64,000 nt of DNA from Mucilaginibacter sp. UR6-11 (GTDB lineage Bacteria > Bacteroidota > Bacteroidia > Sphingobacteriales > Sphingobacteriaceae). Below are positions 17,069 to 26,399 of this stretch, piece after piece; the first letter of the stretch is position 1, and the number at the start of each line of letters is the position of its first letter. The notes under the pieces are model-generated. The model made no database searches, had not been told where the DNA came from, and saw only the letters and a program-made list of their open reading frames with translations. The stretch is from assembly GCF_020880695.1 (NCBI RefSeq), contig NZ_JAJIWO010000006.1, forward strand, positions 1 to 64,000, given 5' to 3'. Position numbers and translations under genes: made by a program.

Positions 17069-18172
17069 TTAATTAACAGACTGTAGCACATTTACCTTGT
17101 CGCCGTCATTCAAATCAGATGCGCCGGCAGTTATTAACTGATCGCCGATAGCTAAACCTGATGTAATTTCGGCCTGGCTGCCATAGCTTGCGCCAACTTT
17201 AATGTTTTTGCGTGTGGCTATGCCGTTATTATTAACATAAACGTAATCGCCCTGCTCTGATTTTTGAATAGCGTTTAACGGAATAACAATTGCCTTGCTA
17301 TGGTTATAGTCAGCTATCTTAATAATTGCTGTCATATTTGGGCGCAATGTTTTGCGTGCCGGCAGGGCTATCTCAATAGCAAAACTACGTGATGTCGGGT
17401 CGATTGCTTTAGCGGCAAAAGTTAACCTTGCACTTAAAGAATCGTTACCATCAGGGATAACAATTTTAACATTATCGCCCTGGTTCACCCGGCCCGCATA
17501 TGATTCAGGCACATCAGCCTTTACTTTCAAAACATCGGCATTTACAATACGTATACCTGTGGTACCCGGCTGTGCAACCTGGCCCAGTTTCAGATCCATT
17601 TGGTCAATGCTGCCGCTAATTGGCGATATGATGCGGTACAAATCGGCTTGTTGACGCAATCCGTCCACCTGCTTTTGTGCGCTTTGCATTTGGGTTTGTG
17701 CCTGTAAAAACTGCACTTCGGTACCAATCTTCTGATCCCACAGATTCTTTTGACGCTGGAACAAAGTTTTAGCTAAAGCCGCCTGCGACTCGGCCTGTGC
17801 GATGTTTTCTTTTAACACGCTGTTATCCAGTTGTACCAATAGCTGGCCTTTGTTAACGTGCTGACCCGGCGCTACATATATTTTGGTAATAACACCCGGT
17901 GATTGCGGGTAAGCCGTAACATTATCTTTAGCGTCAATTTTACCTTGTATATCAACATAATGGGTAAAATTGGTTGCTGCAATTTTTAACACGCTTATAT
18001 CAGTGCTTTTTGAAGAATCCTGACCTGCATCAGCTAGCTGTAACGCTGCAATTTTTGAATTGATATCTGCCTGTTGTTTTTTAAGATCGGCTAATTCGGC
18101 CGCTTTATCTTTTGGCTTGTGCGAGCAGGCCGCTAACAACAATAAAGCCGGTATGTATATTAATTTTTTCAT
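17069..18172 (-). CDS. RND periplasmic adaptor (membrane fusion protein), lipoprotein
   Basis: 367 residues from ATG at 18172, chosen because it opens a lipoprotein signal peptide (KKLIYIPALLLLAACS, lipid-anchored Cys at about 16). A coiled-coil hairpin segment (about 95-165), a lipoyl/barrel-sandwich domain (VAPGQHVNKGQLLVQLD), a beta barrel and a membrane-proximal domain follow in the usual AcrA order. It bridges the RND pump and TolC channel. Gene order tolC-adaptor-pump is typical of Bacteroidota RND operons; spacing to tolC is 19 bp. Confidence 0.92.
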   Translation of the reverse strand: MKKLIYIPALLLLAACSHKPKDKAAELADLKKQQADINSKIAALQLADAGQDSSKSTDISVLKIAATNFTHYVDIQGKIDAKDNVTAYPQSPGVITKIYVAPGQHVNKGQLLVQLDNSVLKENIAQAESQAALAKTLFQRQKNLWDQKIGTEVQFLQAQTQMQSAQKQVDGLRQQADLYRIISPISGSIDQMDLKLGQVAQPGTTGIRIVNADVLKVKADVPESYAGRVNQGDNVKIVIPDGNDSLSARLTFAAKAIDPTSRSFAIEIALPARKTLRPNMTAIIKIADYNHSKAIVIPLNAIQKSEQGDYVYVNNNGIATRKNIKVGASYGSQAEITSGLAIGDQLITAGASDLNDGDKVNVLQSVN

Positions 18173-18191
18173 TTTTATGGTGATTTTAGTT

Positions 18192-19553
18192 TTAGTTAAT
18201 GCGTGCATATGCTTTATCAAGATCTACCTTGCTTATTAAAGCATTGTAAAGCGCCTGTATATATTGGTTATCTGCGTTCTCAAGTTCGGTTTGTGCCTGT
18301 GTAACTTCAATACTTGAACCTACCCCCTGCTGATACTTGATTTTTGATACCCGTAAAACCTCCTGCGCCAGCTCGCGGCTGCGTTTTTGGTTGTTAAGCG
18401 ATTGCAGGCTGTTGGTAAATGTAATTTGTGCTGCGTTGGCTTGTAGTTTGAACCCGTTAGTTGCGTTATGCAAATCGTTTTGTGCCTTATAAACGCTGAT
18501 CTGTGATTGCTTTAACTGATTAATTTTTTGGCCACCACTAAATATGGGTATGTTAATATTTAAACCTATGAAGCTGGTTGGATAAGCGTGGTTGTATAAA
18601 AACTTAGCGTGATTTTCTTGAAACACTTCAGAAAAACCGCCATTTAAACTAACAGATGGCAAAAATTCAGCCTTTTTGCTTTGAACGTCCAGCTGGTTTA
18701 AAATAACATTAGTTTCTAAAAGCTTGTATTCTATCCTGTTATGATAAAAACTCGTATCCACTGCATTTTGCAATGTTTGGTCAATGTTGACATCAGCCAG
18801 TTTATCTGTTAAGGTCAGGTCCTGCTCAATCGGCATACCCATCTGGAACTTTAGCATCTGGTAGTTTAAGGTCAACGCACGTTGTACATTATCGCGGTTA
18901 GTTACCAGGTTGTTATATTGAACCGATAAACGGTCAACGTCAATCTTCTCGACAAAGCCTTGCTTATTTTGTTGTGTAGTTTGGTCAAGCGTTTGTTTTA
19001 GCTGCGCGATGTTGGCATCCAACAACGTAATTTGCTCGTTGCTTACCAGGGCCTGGTAGTAAGCTTTGGTTACGTTAACATTAGTTTCAATTTTTGAGCG
19101 TACCAGGCTGCGTTGCGACAATTCTCTGAAAGTTTTTACTGCTTTCAATCCGACAAGAAATGTTCCGCTAAACAAAAGCTGGCTGGCATTAAGCGCATAA
19201 GTATTATTATACTTTAAAGCACCAAACGGAAGCGCAACCAATGGCGCATTGAAGTCAGGAGTACCTGCAAAGATACCTGCCGGAGCTAACGAGGTTGGCG
19301 TTTTCAAAAAATCCTGAAAGGTAATTGAGCCGTTAACCTGCGGTAACCCGGTAGCAATAGTTTCTTTTACCTTATAATCAGCACTTCTAACATCCAGATC
19401 GGCATTTTTTACCGAGTCCTGATGTTCATATGCATATTTTATACAATCGGCCAGGCTAAAGCTTACCGGCGTATTGGGTGGCGGTGCCTGTTGCGCATAG
19501 CTGCTTAATGCTATGGTGCAAATTAAGGACGCTGTTAAAAAAATATATTTCAT
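18192..19553 (-). CDS. TolC family outer-membrane efflux channel
   Basis: 453 residues with a signal peptide ending SSYAQQ near residue 21. Two outer-membrane efflux protein repeats are visible, each with long helices (for example NVTKAYYQALVSNEQITLLD and KYQQGVGSSIEVTQAQTE) and strands between. It is the exit duct of the tripartite pump encoded next to it. First gene after the TetR gene, 88 bp downstream of it, with a TTGAC-N15-GTCAA dyad in that gap. Confidence 0.93.
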   Translation of the reverse strand: MKYIFLTASLICTIALSSYAQQAPPPNTPVSFSLADCIKYAYEHQDSVKNADLDVRSADYKVKETIATGLPQVNGSITFQDFLKTPTSLAPAGIFAGTPDFNAPLVALPFGALKYNNTYALNASQLLFSGTFLVGLKAVKTFRELSQRSLVRSKIETNVNVTKAYYQALVSNEQITLLDANIAQLKQTLDQTTQQNKQGFVEKIDVDRLSVQYNNLVTNRDNVQRALTLNYQMLKFQMGMPIEQDLTLTDKLADVNIDQTLQNAVDTSFYHNRIEYKLLETNVILNQLDVQSKKAEFLPSVSLNGGFSEVFQENHAKFLYNHAYPTSFIGLNINIPIFSGGQKINQLKQSQISVYKAQNDLHNATNGFKLQANAAQITFTNSLQSLNNQKRSRELAQEVLRVSKIKYQQGVGSSIEVTQAQTELENADNQYIQALYNALISKVDLDKAYARIN

Positions 19554-19614
19554 TGTATTGTTGTGTTGTTTAGTTGTATTATTTATTAATTATCTTCAAA
19601 ATAACATCGCCCGG

Positions 19615-19639
19615 TTGACAACCCTATGTCAGCAGTCAA
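19615..19639. promoter_or_regulatory. Candidate TetR operator before tolC
   Basis: TTGAC and GTCAA half-sites separated by 15 nt, with an extra TGTCA inside. The half-sites and spacing are identical to the dyad over the tetR start (20245-20269). It lies directly after the tetR stop and upstream of tolC, where a repressor would control the pump genes. Confidence 0.45.
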
Positions 19640-19641
19640 TT

Positions 19642-20253
19642 TTATTCGTTAGCTATATTTTTATATTCATTTAATAGTTTATATCCTTTAAGCGTACAAA
19701 TACCAAAGTTAAAATGCTCTAAAAGCTGGTACTGTACTTTCCAGGTGCTAAACTCGGCTATCGGGAAGATGTTGGGATTAAACCCCATCTCTACCTGGTT
19801 TACCCGCATCCGCGCCATAATTTTTACATCAATATCCGGACGTATATAGCCCTGTTTAATCCCTTTGGTTAATAATTCTTCTAAAGTGCGTACAATAACA
19901 TCGGCCTTAAAGCTTTGAAACTGCTGCCAGGCATCCGGATGATACTTTTGCAGATCGTGAATTACTATCGGGTTGATGCGTGAAAAAATATCCTCAGAAC
20001 ATTTCATCATATTGATCATCTCTTCGATCACATTGCCCGACTGGTTGATGATGGCGCACATCTGATCTTCGTCCTGCTGCAGCTTTTTCTTTACCAAAGC
20101 TATCACCAACTCGTTTTTATCTTTAAAGAACTGGTAGATGGTTTTTTTTGACATGCCTAAGTGTTTGGCTATATCATCCATCGTTACGCTTTTGATGCCT
20201 GCTGTTAAAAACAGGTCCTCGCCGCCTTGTATTATTCTATCTATTTGACCCAT
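19642..20253 (-). CDS. TetR/AcrR family regulator of the RND operon
   Basis: 203 residues. HTH at about 20-50 (VTMDDIAKHLGMSKKTIYQFF) is canonical TetR; the rest is an all-helical ligand-binding domain. It is the first gene of the minus-strand group tetR-tolC-adaptor-pump, the standard place for a local repressor that lifts when the pump substrate binds. Two matching dyads flank it, one over its own start codon, consistent with autoregulation. Control of this operon is inferred from position and dyads. Confidence 0.92.
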   Translation of the reverse strand: MGQIDRIIQGGEDLFLTAGIKSVTMDDIAKHLGMSKKTIYQFFKDKNELVIALVKKKLQQDEDQMCAIINQSGNVIEEMINMMKCSEDIFSRINPIVIHDLQKYHPDAWQQFQSFKADVIVRTLEELLTKGIKQGYIRPDIDVKIMARMRVNQVEMGFNPNIFPIAEFSTWKVQYQLLEHFNFGICTLKGYKLLNEYKNIANE

Positions 20254-20269
20254 TGACTTGATTGGTCAA
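20245..20269. promoter_or_regulatory. Candidate TetR operator over the tetR start codon
   Basis: Arms TTGACC (20245-20250) and GGTCAA (20264-20269), with an additional TTGAC at 20253-20257 giving a nested TTGAC-N7-GTCAA. It covers the tetR start codon at 20253. Same half-sites and 15-nt spacing as the dyad before tolC. Confidence 0.5.
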
Positions 20270-20377
20270 AACTAAGGAAACATTTTTAGATTTCAAAGTT
20301 TCCATTAAAAAATGTTTTCCACATCTGTTTAGCCAACAGGCCAATTCCCCACTACATCTTAATAATGCCGAATTTGT

Positions 20378-20385
20378 TACCTTTG
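20378..20385 (+). promoter_or_regulatory. Candidate -7 box of purB
   Basis: TACCTTTG matches TAnnTTTG and ends 16 nt before the purB ATG, giving a leader of about 10 nt. No TTG at the -33 spacing. Confidence 0.45.
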
Positions 20386-20401
20386 CACAAAATCAAAAAA
20401 A

Positions 20402-21745
20402 ATGACACTTACACCTCTATCTGCAATATCACCCATTGATGGCCGTTACCGAAAAACTACTGCCGGGCTTGGCGCTTATTTTTCTGAATATGCCCTGATC
20501 AAATACCGGGTGTTTGTTGAGATCGAATACTTTATAGCTTTATACCAGCATCCGTTGCCACAATTACAGGATTTTGATGAAAATCTGGTAGAAAAGTTAC
20601 GGAATATTTATAAAAATTTCAATGAAGCTGATGCGCAAAGCATCAAAGACATTGAAAAAATAACCAATCACGATGTTAAAGCGGTTGAGTATTTTATTAA
20701 ACAGAAGTTTGACGGGTTAAACCTGCATGATTTTAAAGAATTTATCCACTTTGGCTTAACCTCGCAGGACATTAATAATACTGCCATACCTTATACTTTT
20801 AAATTAGCCTTAGATGAGGTTTATTATCCGGTCATTGATGAGCTGATTAGCTTATTAAAAAAATATGCCGGCGACTGGGATAAAGTACCCATGCTGGCGC
20901 ATACACACGGACAAGCGGCGTCTCCTACCCGCCTGGGTAAAGAAATACAGGTTTTTGTTGAACGCCTTGAAAATCAGCTTGTATTATTGAAGCAGGTGCC
21001 AACCTCGGCTAAATTTGGCGGCGCTACAGGTAACTTTAATGCACATAAGGTAGCTTATGGCAACATTGACTGGAAAGCGTTCGGCAATAATTTTGTAAAC
21101 AATATTTTAGGACTCAGCCGCTCGCAATACACCACGCAAATTGAACATTATGACAATTTTGCCGCCCAATGCGATGCGTTAAAACGGATCAACAATATCC
21201 TGATAGATCTGGACCGCGATATGTGGGCCTACATCTCAATGAATTATTTTAAACAGCAAATTAAAGCCGGCGAAGTTGGTTCGTCAGCCATGCCGCATAA
21301 AGTTAACCCGATAGATTTTGAGAACTCTGAAGGTAACCTGGGTATTGCAAATGCTTTATTTGAGCACCTTGCTGCTAAATTGCCAATATCAAGACTGCAA
21401 CGTGACCTAACCGACTCGACCGTTTTACGTAATATCGGCGTGCCGGTGGCGCATACGTTAATCGCGCTTAAATCAACCGTAAAAGGTTTGGGTAAATTAT
21501 TATTAAACGAGCCAGCCATCAATGCGCACCTGGAAGCTAACTGGGCGGTTGTAGCGGAAGCCATCCAAACTATTTTAAGGCGCGAAGGCTATCCTAACCC
21601 GTATGAAGCGCTAAAAGAGCTTACCCGCACCAATACACAGGTTAACGCACAAACTATTTCCGAGTTTGTAGATACGTTACAGGTTGATGACAGCGTAAAA
21701 GAAGAAATTAAAAAGATAACACCTGGCAATTATACAGGGATTTGA
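20402..21745 (+). CDS. purB: Adenylosuccinate lyase
   Basis: 447 residues. Fumarase/aspartase superfamily enzyme acting twice in purine synthesis (SAICAR to AICAR, adenylosuccinate to AMP). The signature GSSAMPHKVNP (about 295-305) holds the mobile catalytic loop; THGQAASPTRLG (about 168) gives the catalytic histidine; GLTSQDINNTA is the first conserved region. Single gene, divergent from tetR; a wordy palindrome begins 3 nt after its stop. Confidence 0.96.
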   Translation: MTLTPLSAISPIDGRYRKTTAGLGAYFSEYALIKYRVFVEIEYFIALYQHPLPQLQDFDENLVEKLRNIYKNFNEADAQSIKDIEKITNHDVKAVEYFIKQKFDGLNLHDFKEFIHFGLTSQDINNTAIPYTFKLALDEVYYPVIDELISLLKKYAGDWDKVPMLAHTHGQAASPTRLGKEIQVFVERLENQLVLLKQVPTSAKFGGATGNFNAHKVAYGNIDWKAFGNNFVNNILGLSRSQYTTQIEHYDNFAAQCDALKRINNILIDLDRDMWAYISMNYFKQQIKAGEVGSSAMPHKVNPIDFENSEGNLGIANALFEHLAAKLPISRLQRDLTDSTVLRNIGVPVAHTLIALKSTVKGLGKLLLNEPAINAHLEANWAVVAEAIQTILRREGYPNPYEALKELTRTNTQVNAQTISEFVDTLQVDDSVKEEIKKITPGNYTGI

Positions 21746-21748
21746 TGT

Positions 21749-21819
21749 GCAGATATGCAAATGTGTGTATGTGCAATGATTAGTTAGTTAATTTTTCATC
21801 AGCACATTTACATATCTGC
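21749..21819. repeat. 71-bp palindrome of TGTGCA/ATATGCA words, directly after purB
   Basis: Arms GCAGATATGCAAATGTG (21749-21765) and CACATTTACATATCTGC (21803-21819) pair over 17 positions with one mismatch. The words TGCA, ATATG and TGTG recur within and just beyond the arms. Starts 3 nt after the purB stop. No U-run follows. Confidence 0.7.
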
Positions 21820-21917
21820 TTATTTGCACAACGTCACCAACAGGTCATAACTATTTTAGTATGATACATTAATCAAAAAGCTATTTAACTTTGTTAAGTA
21901 AATAAAAGAAGATCAAG

Positions 21918-22469
21918 ATGAATATCAACGTATATACCGAATCAACGCCTAACCCGGCCACAATGAAGTTCATTGTGAACAAGTTGCTGATTAATGGCAG
22001 TGCCGATTTTGCCACTAAAGAAAGCGCAGAGAAATCACCCTTTGCTAAAGAGTTATATAAATTTTCGTTTGTAAACGGCGTTTTCTTTGCCAGTAATTTT
22101 GTTACGGTTACCAAAACCGAAGGCACAGACTGGGAAGATATTGAGGCAATACTGAAAGAGTTTGTAAAAGGAGCGGTTGAATCTGAATTGAAAGTTCAAC
22201 TGGAAGAACAAGCCGAGACCGTTGACTTTGAAGGTACAGATACCGAAATCAAAATTCAGCAGATCTTAAATGATTATGTACGCCCGGCTGTTGAGCAGGA
22301 TGGCGGCGCTATATCTTACCGTTCGTTTGAAGAAGGCGTGGTAACCGTTGAGTTGCGGGGCTCATGCAGTGGCTGCCCGTCATCAACTATCACCTTAAAA
22401 GCAGGTATCGAGAATTTGCTTAAACGTATGGTGCCCGAGGTTACTGAAGTAGTATCGGAAGCTTTGTAA
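21918..22469 (+). CDS. nfu: NifU family Fe-S cluster carrier (Nfu type)
   Basis: 183 residues. N-terminal Nfu-N domain (MNINVYTESTPNPATMKFI, the TPNP motif is diagnostic) and C-terminal NifU-like domain with the cluster-binding pair Cys150-x-x-Cys153 in LRGSCSGCPSST. It carries iron-sulfur clusters to target proteins in the cytoplasm. MtaB, 3 kb away, is a Fe-S enzyme. Single gene closed by a terminator. Confidence 0.93.
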   Translation: MNINVYTESTPNPATMKFIVNKLLINGSADFATKESAEKSPFAKELYKFSFVNGVFFASNFVTVTKTEGTDWEDIEAILKEFVKGAVESELKVQLEEQAETVDFEGTDTEIKIQQILNDYVRPAVEQDGGAISYRSFEEGVVTVELRGSCSGCPSSTITLKAGIENLLKRMVPEVTEVVSEAL

Positions 22470-22504
22470 AAAATTTAAAGATCAAAGCTTAGCAGCTTTA
22501 TCAG

Positions 22505-22537
22505 AAAAGGATTATACAGCTAATGTATGATCCTTTT
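22505..22537. terminator. Terminator between nfu and suhB
   Basis: Arms AAAAGGATTATACA and TGTATGATCCTTTT pair over 14 positions with one G-U type mismatch, T-run on the plus strand and an A-run giving T on the minus strand. The genes on either side converge here. Confidence 0.8.
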
Positions 22538-22558
22538 TTATGTTTATGCGCAGGACGG

Positions 22559-23350
22559 TCAGGCAAAATATCGTTGAACTACTGCCAGCATTTCCTCAGT
22601 TATTTTACCGTTGGTGGCCAATACCTCGCGGGTATTTAAAACTTCGTCGCCACCATTAAAATTAACTACCTGCCCTCCTGCCTGTTTTAATATTACTATC
22701 CCGGCAGCTACGTCCCAGGCGTTCAGGTTATATTCGTAAAACGCATCAAAACGTCCGGCGGCGGTGTAAACCAGGTCTACCGCTGCTGATCCCAACCTGC
22801 GCAAACCATGGCAGCTTTGCATCAGGTGCGTAAACAACTCAATATATTGAGCCTGTTTGGTAAAATCATAGTAAGGGAAACCGGTTGCAATTAAGCTATC
22901 GGCAATTGTCGGGGCGTTGCTCACCTTTATTATCGTACCGTTTAAATAAGCCGGCGAGCCTTTCCAGGCGTAAAAACACTCGTCCAGGTTAATTTCATAA
23001 ACCACGCCTAGTATCAGCTCATTATATTCTTTTAAGGCGATACTAACCGAGTATGAAGGTACGCCATGTATAAAGTTGGTAGTGCCATCCAGCGGATCAA
23101 TGATCCAGTTATATTGGTCGGCAATATTGTTTTTTGTTTTTTCTTCGGTTATGAAACCGGCTTCAGGCAGGATCTTTTCAAGCCCGGCTACAATAATGCC
23201 TTCGGCAGTTTTATCAACGTACGATACCAGGTCGTTTAAACCTTTGTATTCTATTTTATCAGCATTAAAGGTTTTTCTTTCCTGGCGAATAAAATCGCCT
23301 GCTTGTTTTGAAAGCTCAATTACCTGTTTTGCTATCTGGTCTGGCTGCAT
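22559..23350 (-). CDS. suhB: Inositol monophosphatase family protein
   Basis: 263 residues. Metal-binding motifs IDPLDGTTNFIHGVP (about 87-101, with EE of ITEEKT upstream) and WDVAAGIVILKQAGG (about 213) define the Mg-dependent phosphatase fold. The gene symbol is by family; substrate may be inositol phosphate or another sugar phosphate. Its start overlaps the end of gtrA by 35 bp, so it belongs to the minus-strand group lgt-gtrA-suhB. Confidence 0.88.
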   Translation of the reverse strand: MQPDQIAKQVIELSKQAGDFIRQERKTFNADKIEYKGLNDLVSYVDKTAEGIIVAGLEKILPEAGFITEEKTKNNIADQYNWIIDPLDGTTNFIHGVPSYSVSIALKEYNELILGVVYEINLDECFYAWKGSPAYLNGTIIKVSNAPTIADSLIATGFPYYDFTKQAQYIELFTHLMQSCHGLRRLGSAAVDLVYTAAGRFDAFYEYNLNAWDVAAGIVILKQAGGQVVNFNGGDEVLNTREVLATNGKITEEMLAVVQRYFA

Positions 23351-23801
23351 GATGTCTTAATGATAAACTAAATGAGAAAAATTTATGTACAAAAAAACTG
23401 GCGAAGAACAAGCTCAAAGCTGCCGCAACACGTGCGACAGGCGCATAAAGGTGTAATGACCGGATAAAGATATCCAGTAAAGTGAGGTTTGCAAAAAAAC
23501 CAATTATGGCCACCGTTACAAAACGAAAGAACTGTTTTGCCGGTGAGGACACTGACTCGTTAAACACCAGGTACCGTGTAATTAAAAAATTAACCATCAC
23601 CCCTAAAAAGAAAGAAATAGCCAGCGAAAGCGTATAATTATCAAACGTGAAAGAAAACACGCGATAAGTTGGCTGCTCCAGAAAATTATGATCTAAAAGA
23701 TAAAAAACAAAAATATCAACCAGAAAACCTACACCCGCAGAAAATATAAACCTGGCTACCTGGTTTTTAAAAAGCTTTTGACCAAAGGTTGCGCTAGCCA
23801 C
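23316..23801 (-). CDS. GtrA family membrane protein
   Basis: 161 residues with four membrane helices (about 16-34, 53-72, 86-108, 120-142). The GtrA-like pattern is [19 protein letters not shown] at the first helix. The family is linked to flipping of lipid-linked sugars or cell-surface polysaccharide synthesis. It overlaps lgt by 8 bp and suhB by 35 bp, so the three are translationally coupled. Confidence 0.85.
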   Translation of the reverse strand: MASATFGQKLFKNQVARFIFSAGVGFLVDIFVFYLLDHNFLEQPTYRVFSFTFDNYTLSLAISFFLGVMVNFLITRYLVFNESVSSPAKQFFRFVTVAIIGFFANLTLLDIFIRSLHLYAPVARVAAALSLFFASFFVHKFFSFSLSLRHHAARPDSKTGN

Positions 23802-24966
23802 GTTTAACCGTTGTTTTTTTCTGCCGGTTTAACCCGGTAACAATTAAAGCCAACCCGCCTATAACCAGCAATAAGGAAATCATTTCGGCCTGCGTAAACG
23901 ATATCCCGCCTACATGGTAGCGAGTATTTACGCGTATCAGTTCTATTAAAAAACGCTCTATCCCATTTAATATCAGGTATACGCCGAACATAATACCCGG
24001 TATTTTAATACGGTCACGTATGGCCCATAAAAGCAGGAATAATAAAATGCAAACTACCGACTCATAAAACGAGGTAGGATATACTGGTAATTTTAATTCA
24101 TTACAATATTTGCCTACGCAGTTGGGTATAATGTTTCCGGCATCTTCCATACCCACATTATGCGGAAATTTAAACGACCACATCCAATCAGGTGCCCAGC
24201 TTAAAAAGCCGGGTTTGGGTTTAAGATTAGGGATGCCCCAATCTCCATCGCCAGACATTTGGCAGCCTATGCGGCCAACGGCATAAGCCAGCATCATACC
24301 CGGCCCGCCTATATCCAACATATTTAAAGGCTTAATGCCATGTTTATTGGCAATATAAAGAACCGCCGCGCCACCGCAAATCAGTCCGCCATAAAATGTC
24401 AGCCCGCTAAAACCAATCAGCATCCCTACAGGGTCAGCCATAAACTCGTTCCAGTTTTCAAGCGCGTTAAATAACTTGGCACCAGCAAACCCGCAAATGG
24501 CGGCCCATAACAACAGGTTCCCCATCAATTCATACGGATGGACCTTTATAGTTTTAGTCTCTGGTTTGGGCAGGCGTTGCTTTTTATTTTCGGCATAGGC
24601 CCAGTAGCCAAACAGGGCTGCAAACACAATCCCTCCGGGGATATTACCGCTGGCAGATAAAAGAAATGCCTGCGGATCGTCGATCATGGCATGGTAGTTA
24701 AATACCATCGCTACCAATTTAAGCCCTAATACAAAACCAAAAAAGCAGTTAGCCAATAATTCAACCGGGGTGATAGCTTTACCTATTGTTATTGTTTTTT
24801 CGAACGTGCGGATATAGCCGAGTTTTTCTTTCCGTTTAAATTCCTGCACAAACGCCCAGTAAGCGGCCATAAAAGCCAATGCTACAAAAAAGCCAAAGGT
24901 TTGAATTGGTAACAGGATATCCCAACCGGTGAGATATTTTATAAGCGAACTAATGCTTGGAAACAT
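23794..24966 (-). CDS. lgt: Prolipoprotein diacylglyceryl transferase
   Basis: 390 residues, longer than E. coli Lgt (291). Moves diacylglycerol to the lipobox cysteine of prolipoproteins in the inner membrane. The signature [14 protein letters not shown] holds the essential arginine; YPTSFYE and [11 protein letters not shown] are the downstream catalytic motifs. The extra length lies in the N-terminal half, a Bacteroidota feature. This window encodes many lipoproteins that need this enzyme. Confidence 0.92.
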   Translation of the reverse strand: MFPSISSLIKYLTGWDILLPIQTFGFFVALAFMAAYWAFVQEFKRKEKLGYIRTFEKTITIGKAITPVELLANCFFGFVLGLKLVAMVFNYHAMIDDPQAFLLSASGNIPGGIVFAALFGYWAYAENKKQRLPKPETKTIKVHPYELMGNLLLWAAICGFAGAKLFNALENWNEFMADPVGMLIGFSGLTFYGGLICGGAAVLYIANKHGIKPLNMLDIGGPGMMLAYAVGRIGCQMSGDGDWGIPNLKPKPGFLSWAPDWMWSFKFPHNVGMEDAGNIIPNCVGKYCNELKLPVYPTSFYESVVCILLFLLLWAIRDRIKIPGIMFGVYLILNGIERFLIELIRVNTRYHVGGISFTQAEMISLLLVIGGLALIVTGLNRQKKTTVKRG

Positions 24967-24993
24967 AGGTAATAATTTGCTGCGAATATAGAG

Positions 24994-26313
24994 TTAATGT
25001 ACTAATATTTCTTCGCTTTCGGTTATTTCAACATCACCATCAGTTGAAATTTTTGTTAAGCCTACTTTTTTTAACTCATTTACCAGCACCGGGTCAAATT
25101 TAGTTTTAACCTTAACATAGTTACGGGTAAAACCGTGCATATAGCCTTCTTTGATATCGCCTTCAAACAAAACCTCGCCGGTGCGGCCTAACTGGGTTTC
25201 GTAAAAAGCACGGCGTTTTTTGTCTGATAAGATATGCAGCATCTTGCTCCTGTCGGCGCGGGTTGAGCCGGGCACTGTCCCGTTCATTTCGGCAGCAAGG
25301 GTATTTTCACGTTCAGAATAGGTAAATACGTGCAGATATGATATATCGAGATCGTTTAAAAAGTTGTAGGTGTCTACAAAATCTTCACGTGTCTCGCCCG
25401 GGAAACCGACAATCACGTCGACCCCTATACAGCAATCGGGCATTAGCTGTTTAATGTTAGCTACTCTGTCAACATAAAGTTCGCGCTTATAACGACGGCG
25501 CATTAAACTTAAAATTTTATTGGAACCTGATTGCAGCGGAATATGAAAATGCGGCACAAAACGTTTTGAACCGGCCACAAATTCTATGATCTCATCAGTC
25601 AGTAAATTGGGCTCGATAGATGAGATCCGGATCCGGTCTATACCTTCCACTTCGTCCAGCGCCTTAACCAAATCAAAGAATTTAAACTCGCGTTTCCCGT
25701 CAATTATTCCAAAATCGCCCAGGTTAACGCCAGTTAACACAATCTCTTTAACGCCTGATGCCGCTATCTGTCTGGCCTGCTCAATTACACTGGCAATAGT
25801 ATCGCTTCGGCTTGCACCGCGCGCCAGCGGTATAGTACAAAATGAGCAGGAGTAATCACAGCCGTCCTGCACCTTTAAAAACGTGCGGGTACGATCGCCG
25901 AAAGAATAAGCAGGCACAAACTCATTGGCCTGGGAAACCGGCTGATTATAAATCTGCGCTTTTGGCTTTTTGGTAAGATCTGTAATGTAATCAATGATCT
26001 GAAATTTCTCGGCAGCGCCCAAAACCATGTCCACGCCCTCAATTTCGGCTATCTCGATCGGTTTTAATTGCGCATAGCAACCTACAATGGTTACATAAGC
26101 GTTAGGCGATACCTTTAATGCTTCTTTTACAACCTTTTTGCATTTTTTATCTGCATTTTCAGTTACCGAGCAGGTATTAATAACGTAAACGTCGGGCGTA
26201 TCCGTAAAATCAACCGTATCAAAACCGGCATTGCTAAAAAGGCGGCCCAGCGTTGATGTCTCTGAGTAGTTGAGTTTGCAACCCAGCGTATAAAAAGCAA
26301 CTTTCTTGTTCAT
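24994..26313 (-). CDS. mtaB: tRNA t6A37 methylthiotransferase
   Basis: 439 residues from ATG at 26313; an in-frame TTG two codons upstream is less likely. N-terminal MTTase domain with cysteines in TLGCKLNYSE, NTCSVTENAD and VGCYAQLKP binding one 4Fe-4S cluster; radical SAM motif CDYSCSFC (about 150) binding the other; C-terminal TRAM domain. It converts t6A to ms2t6A at position 37 of tRNAs. NTCSVT rather than the NTC.FI pattern points to MtaB rather than MiaB or RimO. Confidence 0.9.
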   Translation of the reverse strand: MNKKVAFYTLGCKLNYSETSTLGRLFSNAGFDTVDFTDTPDVYVINTCSVTENADKKCKKVVKEALKVSPNAYVTIVGCYAQLKPIEIAEIEGVDMVLGAAEKFQIIDYITDLTKKPKAQIYNQPVSQANEFVPAYSFGDRTRTFLKVQDGCDYSCSFCTIPLARGASRSDTIASVIEQARQIAASGVKEIVLTGVNLGDFGIIDGKREFKFFDLVKALDEVEGIDRIRISSIEPNLLTDEIIEFVAGSKRFVPHFHIPLQSGSNKILSLMRRRYKRELYVDRVANIKQLMPDCCIGVDVIVGFPGETREDFVDTYNFLNDLDISYLHVFTYSERENTLAAEMNGTVPGSTRADRSKMLHILSDKKRRAFYETQLGRTGEVLFEGDIKEGYMHGFTRNYVKVKTKFDPVLVNELKKVGLTKISTDGDVEITESEEILVH

Positions 26314-26399
26314 TATCAAGCCGCAAAGATAAGATTTTTAAAGATTAGTTAAATACCTGCTGAATATTAGTACCAGTTGCCACTATGTTAACTTAATTA

